Part shown: positions 44,601 to 54,429 of the stretch, piece by piece | Position numbering within the stretch: position 1 is the first letter of the stretch | How the letters are laid out: each line of letters opens with the position of its first letter | Source of the DNA: Vicia villosa | Taxonomy: Eukaryota; Streptophyta; Magnoliopsida; Fabales; Fabaceae | NCBI RefSeq assembly: GCF_029867415.1 | Contig: NC_081184.1 | Location: 74,002,364-74,066,363, forward strand | Direction: 5' to 3' | Length of the DNA stretch: 64,000 nucleotides | Made by a program: the position numbers and the translations under genes | Notes under the pieces: generated by a model | Seen by the model: the letters and a program-made list of their open reading frames with translations, nothing else | What the model was told of the DNA's origin: nothing | The model's database searches: none

Positions 44601-45542
44601 ATTTAAAAATGAATTTATATGAATAAATTCAATGATAAATAAAATAAGATCATAAAATATAATCCAAATGGTCTTTGGGCCTATCTTAATCTTAAAATCA
44701 CGTGTATAATCCATAATCCATGGCCCACTGCTTAAAAACACAAAATTCTTCACTTTGCATTTCATACTCTTCCTCGAAATCGCCCAACTCGTGAAAGCCC
44801 TAACTCGTTCAATATTCCTCATATGAAGGTGTTATAGGACTTTTTAGAAAGCTCGGAGAGTCCTCTAACCAATGTATTTGGTCTCATATCAAAATTCTCT
44901 TCCATGCTCATTTTATATCCTTTTGAAAAAAGTGTCCTTTTGTTGACTTTTGAAAAGGACCTCTAATGTTTGGAGCCATATCTCTTAAACCATTAACCTA
45001 TGGGCTCTGATTCTTGGACCATTAGATAGAGGAATGAATTCCCTTCAAAATGGGCTTTGGTGGGAATTTTTCTGATGAAGTATGAATATTTGGTGAATTT
45101 TCAAAGTTTGGTTGACTTTTTCAGTTCATGCCCAAAATAGTAACTCTTGACCTTTGACTTTTCTGATCTTTCCTTGCATCATCATGATCAACCCTTGATC
45201 AAATGATGATTTTAGGGTTATGAGGATGTTGTTGACCAAATATCTTGAACTTTGACTGTATTTTGATTTGAAATGACTGTTTTGCCCTTGAGAGTCGACT
45301 GTTGACCTAACCAGGATTTGAGGGGCTAAATTTGCTCTGTTTGACTTGAAACTTTATATGGAGATACTTTGGGATGTGAGTGACCCTATGGAACCACCTT
45401 GAGCCATTGATTCAATGATTTTCCATTGAATTAATCAAACCCTAATTCAGAGCTTTTGTATAGGAGAGAGTGTGTAGGAACTTCATGTATTGATTTGAGT
45501 TTGTGCAGGAGAAATGGTATGGGCAAATTTTGGGGTATGACA
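41659..45542 (-). repeat. Ogre B 3' LTR (3884 bp)
   Basis: Plus-strand ends TGTAATACGG...GGTATGACA. A minus-strand TATA-like CATATATATTC lies near 44378-44388 and a tRNA T-arm-like motif at 43516-43534. Frames such as 42705-42887 and 43635-43886 recur in the other LTR and are not genes. Confidence 0.95.
43512..43585 (-). other. tRNA T-arm-like motif in the Ogre B LTR
   Basis: Minus-strand CCTGGGTTCGATCCCCAGG (43516-43534) has near-perfect 7-bp arms and a consensus B-box. About 40 bases upstream in element orientation, GCACAATTGGAAATTG could be a D-arm remnant. It is repeated in the other LTR at 52398-52416. Confidence 0.45.
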
Positions 45543-45556
45543 GCTGCCCCTGTTCA
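45543..45556 (-). other. Ogre B polypurine tract
   Basis: On the minus strand, GAACAGGGGCAGC directly precedes the LTR start TGTCATACCCC; it is identical to the tract of Ogre C. Confidence 0.85.
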
Positions 45557-45739
45557 ATTATCTTAAACCTGAAGATGTAGAGTGGGTTGTGTGCCAGTCG
45601 GTATCTGAAGGTGGAAGATGATTGAACACTAGAATACCAAGAAATTTGCCCTAGCTGGAGTAGGGACTTTTGTCGGAGATGGGCTTTAAAGATGCCACCT
45701 AGATGTTGGGATTGAAGTGTTTGAGAAGTAGTTGTCTGA

Positions 45740-46440
45740 GTGTTGATCGTGTCATTACTGTTCGTAGTGAATGAATTAGATCTTTGAGGAATGCCGTTCG
45801 TAGTAACTGAATTAGACTTAGGAAATAGTTGATCGTGTCCACATCGTTCGTGATGATGGAATTAGATCTCTTTAAAGGTTGATCGTGTCGGCACCGTTCG
45901 TAGTAACCGAATTAGATCTTTTGTCGTGTCAGTACCGTTCGTAGTAGCTGAATTAGACTGGGAAAGTTAGTGATCGTGTCTACACCGTTCGTGATGATAG
46001 AATTAGATCTCTGAGAGTTGACCGTGTCAGTACCGTTCGTAGTAACCGAATTAGATCTTAGAAGCAGTTGATCGTGTCCACACCGTTCGTGATGATGGAA
46101 TTAGATCTCTGGGAGATAATCGTGTCTACATCGTTCGTGATGATAGAATTAGATTCTCTTGTCGTGTCAGCACCGTTTGTAGTAACTGAATTAGACTGGG
46201 GAGGTCAGTGATCGTGTCTACACCGTTCGTGATGATAGAATTAGATCTCTGAGCGTTTGATCGTGTCAGTACCGTTCGTGGTAACCGATTTAGATCTTCG
46301 AGCATTGACCGTGTCAGTACTGTTCGTAGTAGCTGAATTAGATCTTGAAAATGATCGTGTCATTACCGTTCGTGGTAGATGAATTAGATCTTGAAAATGA
46401 TCGTGTCATTACCGTTCGTGGTAGATGAATTAGACCTTGG
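45740..46440 (-). repeat. ~15 tandem repeats in the Ogre B 3' UTR
   Basis: A unit of mostly 45-50 bp (some 32-43 bp) with the plus-strand core GATCGTGTC-A-N-N-ACCGTTCGT(A/G)(G/A)T and GAATTAGATCT recurs about 15 times. Two variants alternate: GTAGTAACCGAATTAGA and GATGATGGAATTAGA. Last copies near 46367 and 46414 are nearly identical. Repeats in the 3' untranslated region are a known, hypervariable feature of Ogre-type elements and a source of satellite DNA. Confidence 0.85.
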
Positions 46441-47930
46441 AAAGTTGGAGTTTTCGTTCGTTTGTCTGTACCTGTATTCTGCAAAAGGTAAGATTAAATT
46501 TATGCAATGTCATGATGCATGTATTATGTAATGAATCCCTCAAAATAAATGAGAAACTTTGTGTGTTATGGATGAATTCGTTACGAGGTAATGTATGCAA
46601 TGTATGAATATGTTTATGACATATGATATGTGAATATGATTTATGTTATTTGACACATCTTGATTGAGAAGGTGGATCTCCATGTCATTGTAATTTTGAT
46701 GTCTGATCTTATTTGAAGATGCTCAGCTGGGGATTTATGATTTCTGCTTGGGGATGATCAGTAACTTGATGTTCCCTGATTGGGGATTAGAGATATTAAT
46801 AAACCATGTTGGAGAAGAGCAAAGTGTTGGAGAACCTGTAGTGTTGAAGATGTAAACTCTGTTGGGGAGCCATATCTTTGTCGGGACGAGTATGATTGAA
46901 GATATCTTCTTGAGAATTGCTATGTGGGGACATGATCTTGTGAAATCGGAGCTGTGGGAAGGCATGGATGCCTTGAACATTGCCCCCAGTATTATAGTAA
47001 CTACCATTCCTGGATTTGATTAGGACACACCGCTGAGTATTGATCAAGATGTCAAGCTGGACTTGCATAGATTTGCCCCTGCTAGTAGGAACTTTAGAAA
47101 GATTCGCCTCGCGAGTACTTTATGAGATGTGCACTATGGGCGACATGCCCCTAGTAGTCATAGGCATAGGACAATGTCCCATGTTGATTTGGAAGTAGCT
47201 TCAGCTTTACTTGGATGCATGCCCCTGATTGTTTTTGGCATCTTTGAGAGATTCTCGGAATCTTGACTCTATTGCCCCCGATTGATTGGACAAAGCATGT
47301 CATGCCCCTTGTATTCATTGACTTCTAGTCAGCTGAGTCAGTTATAAGGGATGTTGCTGCTGCAATAGTTCCGTCCGTCGGGATGATTTTTAGTCATTAG
47401 TCGTACCCTGTGCAGATTCTTTCTGATGCTAACATTTGAAATTATGTAGCAAAATAGGTTTAATAAAGAATTCATGAGATGCAATGCATATGTCTGTCTC
47501 GAGTTTGTTGAAAAACATTAAAACTGGATATGTAAAAGCATGATATTTATAAAACGTGATGTTTGTAAAAAAAACGAAGCGTCAACTCAGCATTTATGGT
47601 AAACTTTAAGGAGTCAGGATACCTTTTTGGTGACAGTATGCTTTCGAACTAACCATGCTTCAGTTAGGACTTTTAAGGGTTGTAACGTGGCTTGGTTCAC
47701 GGTTTAAGAAACAAAGGATAAAGGCTCAAAATTTGATTGTACCCACCCCTCTTCGTGATGATCTTCAATCCTAAGCTAAGTTAATTCAACTTATGCATTC
47801 AGTTTCCAAGAGACTTTTGGATTTGCACCTTTGATAATGATGATGATTCACAAGCAGAGAGAATTTTTGAGATGGCAGTCACTTCTTCCTTTTAGTAGTC
47901 ATAACATCGTGTTGTTCAGGAATTTATTGA
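46441..47930 (-). other. Ogre B 3' UTR, non-repetitive part
   Basis: Non-coding; ATGAATATG-type AT-rich text (46500-46650) and TTGCCCC/CATGCCCC-containing phrases (46980-47310). Overlapping minus-strand frames at 46735-47068 show no family resemblance. Confidence 0.55.
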
Positions 47931-47940
47931 CTTCTTTTTT

Positions 47941-48055
47941 CATCTTTTTGATATCCCTAACTTTTGCCTGAACTGTCTATTTTGAACTTACAGTCAGCGG
48001 GATGCCTTGATTTTTTTGCCTAAGTCATCTTTTGATTTTTGACTTAGCAGGCTTT
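47941..48055 (-). other. post-integrase-type hairpin region of Ogre B
   Basis: On the minus strand the first unit is CTAAGTC ... GACTTAG with an inner ATC-aaaa-GAT, followed by GGCAAAAAAAT. The second unit is CTGACTG ... CAGTTCAGG followed by GGCAAAAGTTAG. It corresponds to 61258-61397 in Ogre A although the integrase itself has been deleted from B. Confidence 0.65.
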
Positions 48056-48698
48056 TCTTTGTATATATGTTTTTTCATTTTTTTCTTTTTGAAAGATATT
48101 GACTGCCTTGTTTAATGATTGATGAAACCTCTTTGGGCTCTTGATTGACATCTCCAACACTTCTTTGATGTGTGCGGATGAACGCTTGTGGTTGAAACCT
48201 TTGTTGAAAGGTGTACTGAATGATTTCTCTTAAAATAGAATGCAAAGCCAAATTAACTGAGAACTGCCCTGCCCCATGTTATGATCAAGGGTTTTGATTA
48301 GTACAAGAAAGAAACTTCTACTTCTTAGGCTCAAAGGGGTTGACGAGGGATTAACATCCTTATATCTCCACTGTTTAGGAATTGAAACAATGCCTGTACA
48401 TCGTCAGCATAGTCCGCTCAAAAGCATACTGTATGAGGTTGCGGTATCATTTTCGTCATCCTCCCTCAAGAGGCTTACAGCTTAGCAGGGGTTGAATATC
48501 ACAAAACCATATGCTAAGTAAAGACGCAATTTAAAGTGAGTGATAGCAAAATAATTTATTCAAGACAAACATATGCAATGCACTGATGATGATTATTAGA
48601 ACAGATAATGTCTATCATGAGTCAAATGTTTAAACAAACAGGAAAGAACTTGCAAATGAAAGTAGATCTAATGATCCGAAAGTTCGTCCGTCGAGACG

Positions 48699-49376
48699 TC
48701 AATCAATCATGTCATGACTAGGCACAAGAGCGGTGATCACCACAGGGGTTTCAGGAGGGTTGGATTTGATTTCTCCGTCATTGATCAGATCTTGAATCTT
48801 ATTCTTTAATGTCCAGCAATTGTTTGTGTAATGTCCAAGACTGTTGGAATGGTACGCGCACCTCGCATTGGGTTTATAGTAGGTGTTAGAATTCGTTGGC
48901 TCGATTGCCCTGAGCGTCTGGATCATATGAGTGAATTGATTGTTGTGACTCAGTTGTCGTGATTCCATTATCGTGACTCGGTTGTCGTGACTCAGTTGTC
49001 GTGACTTTGTTGTCGTGACTCAGTTGTCGTGACTTCGTTGTCGTGATTCCATTATCGTGACTCAGTTGTCGTGATTCCATTATCGTGACTCAGTTGTCGT
49101 GATTCCATTATCGTGACTCAGTTGTCGTGACTTTGTTGTCGTGGTCTTTTCTGATTTGAGTGTCATGATTAAATCCTTAATGGCATGCTTCAACGGTCTA
49201 CCATCCTTTACACCATAACCAGGATTGTTCGAATAATAAGCGCATCTCGCATTGTAATTGTACCCCAAGAATAGGAGTGCCTTTAATTCCTCTTGCCCCT
49301 TGGCCAGGTTAAAGATCACCTCTCGGAATTGGTTGTTCTGAGCCTGAAGATTTTTGACTGATTGCTCGAGATCCAT
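48699..49376 (-). pseudogene. gag: gag remnant of Ogre B with internal deletion
   Basis: The start MDLEQSVKNLQ (49376) matches gag of Ogre A, preceded by the same CTGTTTATTTCAG. After about 35 codons (LAKGQEELKALL) it jumps to a zinc-knuckle-like motif, partly duplicated: RCAYYSNNPGY (near 49250) and RCAYHSNSLGHYTNNCW (near 48850), followed by LKNKIQDLINDGEI and PPETPVVITA. The latter matches the region at 54970-55110 in Ogre A. Between the two copies lies a 14-bp repeat array (48946-49141) that shifts the frame. The capsid domain is missing. Whether any peptide is made is unknown. Confidence 0.8.
48946..49141 (-). repeat. 14 x 14-bp tandem repeat in the gag remnant
   Basis: The plus-strand unit TGACTCAGTTGTCG alternates with TGATTCCATTATCG and TGACTTTGTTGTCG, 14 copies in all. 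The unit is not a multiple of three, so each copy changes frame and only three units (42 bp) return to the same phase. The encoded text in the two open frames is SRQLSHDN-like. Confidence 0.85.
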
Positions 49377-49399
49377 TTATGCTGAAATAAACAGCGAGG

Positions 49400-50518
49400 A
49401 GGTGAGAAACCTGTGGTGGGAACTTGTGATGCAATGTTATGAATGCAGATGCAATATTTTCAAGGATCTCCGGAAATTTAGTTAGCAACGTAAAAAATGA
49501 TTTGGTCGCTTCTTCGTTTGAAGAACTCTGATTTTTGGATGTTCTTCTATGGGAATCAAGCTCACCATATCCAGTGGGTCATAGCCTCTGATTCGGGAAC
49601 TTCCGACTTTGAAGGTACATGGCTAGAGGAAAATAAATCCTCTTGCCCCTTAATAGGTACAGCGTCTCTGAATTAGGAGACATGTGGCTAGAGGAAAATA
49701 AATCCTCTTGCCCCTTGATTAGGAATTCAGTCCTTGATAAGAGCACCTGAAATTGTGCGCCCTAAATCCCTAAGATCCTTGAAAGGGTTAGTTAAATCAT
49801 GTTATGCTTATGATGTCATGATGTTATGCAATGCATCAGGAAAAGTGTTAGATAGTAAGGACGAGTGAGTCCCACAAGAAAAACCTGCAAGAAAACCAAA
49901 GGGTTAGTAGCAAGCACAGACAAGTCACACAAGTGTCCTTAGGTTTAAAGGCTTGCGTGAAGTTCGTAGGTAAGTACCCTCCCCACTGAAGTTAAGTTGG
50001 TTCAACCTGTCCTAGAATAGTAACCGGGTTCTATGGTGCTCATATCCCTGATCTTTCTCGCGGGCATTGTCTCAACATGGCACTCGATCGGCCAGCCAAA
50101 AGCATCCCTAGAGTCCAATCTCAATGAGTGTAGCATCGAGTATCAACCGGCTTCAGTCAGGAATCTAAAGCCAGCTATCTCGCTACTTCCTATAGGCCAA
50201 AGTCAAGTTCAACTAAGGTTCTAAGGGCGAATTAGTGCTTGTGACACCACGCGGTAGCCAAATGTCTCCTCGATCATATTCAAGGGCCATCAGGACAAAC
50301 CAAAGCGTCGCACTAACGGTGGCCACCAGTTCAACCATAACGATACATGTCGTACAGCCTCCCTGGTCTCATGCCACATACCTAAGGTACACTAGATCCG
50401 GGTGTAGGATCTTTCACACAGCAGGATACCCAAAACAGCCTTTAAAGATAAAGCAAACAAGTCAAACAAATTTAAAGTGATCCTAGCTCTAAGGTAACCC
50501 CTCTTTTATTCGAAAAAA
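49400..50518 (-). other. Ogre B leader and ORF1-deletion region
   Basis: Non-coding. TAGAGGAAAATAAATCCTCTTGCCCCTT occurs twice (49624-49651 and 49684-49711). The segment 49920-50030 matches the leader of Ogre A. ORF1 is absent. Confidence 0.6.
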
Positions 50519-50536
50519 TCCCCAGCAGAGTCGCCA
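50519..50536 (-). other. Ogre B primer binding site
   Basis: Minus-strand TGGCGACTCTGCTGGGGA lies four bases inside the 5' LTR; it is identical to Ogre A and C. Confidence 0.9.
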
Positions 50537-50540
50537 GTTC

Positions 50541-53500
50541 TGTAATACGGTGAACTGACTTTTTATAATTGAAAAATGTCGCGGTTAAGCATGAGTCGCC
50601 ACCGACTTTTATTTTATCCAATTGGAAAGGCTAAAAGAACAGAAAAAGACCTTTTAAAAAAGATTTTGAGTTCGGGGGGTAAGTTATGCAAAGGGAAGGT
50701 GTAAGGCACCCTTTTGCATCCATGGTTATCCATGGGCTCTTAATTGCTTAGCTCACTTTGTTTGTTTGTTTGAAATATTTGAAAATGGGGTGTGAAAAGT
50801 AAAAACTTTGAAGAAGAACTTTAGCTTGTAAATAAGCGTAGTCTTTTGAAAAGTATTTGAAAATTAGTGGGAAAAAGAGTTTGAATTTGAATTTTGAATT
50901 TGAATTAGAGCAAGCAATCAAGAGCAACTACCCTAAGTTTTAAAATTGTTCTTTTAGTCTTTCAGGCGAAAGGATCTATCCATACCATGAGAGGGCAGGA
51001 AGTCTTTCAACTGGATTTGAAGGGTCATCGAGAAATCGTTCGCCATAAGACTGTCCCTACCATAAAGAGGGCAGGTAGTCTAAGGGAAGGATATAATAGT
51101 CATTTGATTTTTTAGGCATCATGCGAGGATACCTTAGCAATTAGGACAATTATTCTTTATAAAGCAACCTCGAGGGAGTTTCTATAACTTTGAAGGCAAC
51201 AGGCAACATTGCTTTAGGTATCCTCGGAATCGAGGGACTTGACTATTTTTAAGCAACAAGATTAAGGCAACAAGGCAGCAATTAATAAGGCAACAGGCAA
51301 CAAGAGGAATTACCCTAAAGGTGTGTGGGTGCAACAATCACGTGGTTAACTTCGATTTCATTTATCTTGTAGTTAGGTGAGCTATGTTCCATTAATTAAT
51401 CTTGTCACTCCCTATATTACTAACCACGCAGTAAAATAATACAACAGTTTTAAGTGCCTTCAAGGCCAAACAATACAACCAGTAAACAGTTACATAATAA
51501 TGGGGGAAGGGGACAATGAAACCAGCGGATCCCTTAATAGGGTTTGACATAAGTAATAATGAACAAAGAAGGCTTAGGGTTTAGGGTTACCAAACTCGTA
51601 GCTTTAGGACTTGACAAACCTTTAGCTTCGATTGATGAAGGTTGATGGGCAGAGGTTTTTGACGATAACCCTGAAAAGTTGGACATAAAGAAAAAGGATG
51701 TAGTGAGTGTATGGCTAATTCAAGGCAAACCCTATGTTGGGCGAAAGGGCAACAAATAAAAGTAAACAATATTTAAATAAGAAAAGAATTAAAACTTAGC
51801 TTTCGATTGATGGGGCGCGTAGGCGAAGAACTTGAAATAATCCTGAAAATTTGAACAAAAAGAAAATAATGTTCAGTGTATGAATGATCTATAAACCTTA
51901 AAAGAAAACTTATTATGACCAAAAGGAAATGTGTTAGTGGATACGTCTACCAATAGTAGGGATCAGTGATCATGATGGAAAGAAACAATTAAAACAAAAA
52001 TCAGGGTTTTAAACGTAAAAATATTAAATATAAAAAGTGAATATATTTGAGAAAAAATAAAATCGAAAGTTTGATTAAATAGTCATGACATGAAAATGTT
52101 TATTTAATTTATAAGTGAAAAATAATTTTTAAAATTAACAAAGAAAAATAGAAGAAAGAAATAAATAAAGAAAAAAAAAGGTTTATGTAATTAAAATAAA
52201 AAAAAATTTAAATAAACTTAGCTCTATGATCCAGCGTGGTAAGCTTGAAGAGGTGCATGGTGTGCCTTCGCGTTCTAGGGCGTTTGATCCATCTTGATGA
52301 AGATCTGACGGTGGTCAGATGGTGAGTATGATAGTCTTGTGCTGGGCGTGAGCACTGGATCCGTGTCTGGAACGTTTCTAAAAAAAACATTGTCCATCCT
52401 GGGGATCGAACCCAGGTCATCATAGAAACACAACTCTTTCAATTTCCAATTGTGCTGCGTATATTAATTGTTAGATAAACAGATGAAAAGCAATAAATAG
52501 AAAAGAATCAAAACTAGTGGAGGAGAGTCAAACGTGGACCCCAGCAATCAGTTGTGTAGCCAATCAACGTTGGGGAGTGGGACAGTCTCTTTTGACCGAC
52601 CAATTTCATTCACCCGCGTGGAGGAGAGAGGTATTGGAGTTTCGATCACCCAATGAGAGGTTCAGGATGCGCCACGCCAACCTGTGCACGCCGGAGCCAC
52701 CACCTTCTCCGGTTGGAGCTTCTTCTTCTCCGGCGAGACGCTTCGAGCCACCTGCGAAAATCACGTAAACGAGCCAAACAAAAGATCCCTGTCCACTAAA
52801 TAGGACCCTGCGAATCTGATGGTGACATTAGTTTTTCATAAAAACGCCTGTAACCTGTCATACGAAGGACGTCATTCCGAAGCCCTAATCATGGTGGATG
52901 TCCATTCTTGAGCGTAAACTCGTGAAAGACGATTCAAAACAGTTCTAAATTCTCTCATGAACATAAATAAACGTAGCAGAATCATTTATATACCATGAAT
53001 GGAAGATTTGAGATTCAAGAACTTACCTCACCGGTGCAATCGAGGGAGGACGACTCTGGGTTGTTTTGGAACGTGTGAGAGTATGGATCGATTCCTATAC
53101 ACTTCAGGAAACCTTCTGAACGATCATAATCGACTATGAAGGATTGGAATTTGAACTTCAATTGTGCAAGTTTGTTTGAAAATTTTTAGATGCAAACCCT
53201 AGTCTCTTGTTGCCCTTTTTCGTCCAAAAATCCCCCCCTAATGGCTGCAATGTTGAAGAATATATATGAGAGGATTTTAGGGTTCCTTCATGGGCTTGGA
53301 CCTTTGATTATTGGAGAGAAAAAATATTTTGAATAAAAACATGTTAATTCTTTCTAATTTTGAAAAATATCTCTCCATAACCATAGACCACGAATTTTTA
53401 GACATATTTGGACTTGATTTGCTCCATAAAGTATTCACATGATTTTATTTGAATTTATTTAGATTTTATTTGATTTTATTTGATTTAAAAATGAATTTAT

Positions 53501-54424
53501 ATGAATAAATTCAATGATAAATAAAATAAGATCATAAAATATAATCCAAATGGTCTTTGGGCCTATCTTAATCTTAAAATCACGTGTATAATCCATAATC
53601 CATGGCCCACTGCTTAAAAACACAAAATTCTTCACTTTGCATTTCATACTCTTCCTCGAAATCGCCCAACTCGTGAAAGCCCTAACTCGTTCAATATTCC
53701 TCATATGAAGGTGTTATAGGACTTTTTAGAAAGCTCGGAGAGTCCTCTAACCAATGTATTTGGTCTCATATCAAAATTCTCTTCCATGCTCATTTTATAT
53801 CCTTTTGAAAAAAGTGTCCTTTTGTTGACTTTTGAAAAGGACCTCTAATGTTTGGAGCCATATCTCTTAAACCATTAACCTATGGGCTCTGATTCTTGGA
53901 CCATTAGATAGAGGAATGAATTCCCTTCAAAATGGGCTTTGGTGGGAATTTTTCTGATGAAGTATGAATATTTGGTGAATTTTCAAAGTTTGGTTGACTT
54001 TTTCAGTTCATGCCCAAAATAGTAACTCTTGACCTTTGACTTTTCTGATCTTTCCTTGCATCATCATGATCAACCCTTGATCAAATGATGATTTTAGGGT
54101 TATGAGGATGTTGTTGACCAAATATCTTGAACTTTGACTGTATTTTGATTTGAAATGACTGTTTTGCCCTTGAGAGTCGACTGTTGACCTAACCAGGATT
54201 TGAGGGGCTAAATTTGCTCTGTTTGACTTGAAACTTTATATGGAGATACTTTGGGATGTGAGTGACCCTATGGAACCACCTTGAGCCATTGATTCAATGA
54301 TTTTCCATTGAATTAATCAAACCCTAATTCAGAGCTTTTGTATAGGAGAGAGTGTGTAGGAACTTCATGTATTGATTTGAGTTTGTGCAGGAGAAATGGT
54401 ATGGGCAAATTTTGGGGTATGACA
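50541..54424 (-). repeat. Ogre B 5' LTR (3884 bp)
   Basis: Same length as the 3' LTR at 41659-45542 and apparently identical. The right end TATGACA is followed by the target duplication GCATG. Confidence 0.95.
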
Positions 54425-54429
54425 GCATG

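Larger units (their letters stand above)
41659..54424 (-). mobile_element. Ogre B: young non-autonomous Ogre inserted in gag of Ogre A
   Basis: This 12,766-bp element is flanked by the target duplication GCATG (41654-41658 and 54425-54429). LTRs are 50541-54424 (5') and 41659-45542 (3'), both 3884 bp. All internal landmarks are offset by exactly 8882 bp, and I found no difference in the stretches compared. The internal region (4998 bp) has a primer site, leader, gag remnant, post-integrase-like hairpin region, tandem-repeat 3' UTR and polypurine tract. It lacks ORF1, protease, RT, RNase H and integrase. It is a deletion derivative that moved recently with proteins supplied by another Ogre. 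Confidence 0.95.

Noticed and set aside
46735..47068. Two overlapping 90-codon minus-strand ORFs in Ogre B
   Set aside because: Both cover the same bases in different frames in a 3' UTR and resemble nothing known.
48946..49141. CRISPR-like array (regular short repeats)
   Set aside because: There are no unique spacers; it is a contiguous 14-bp tandem repeat in a plant retroelement.
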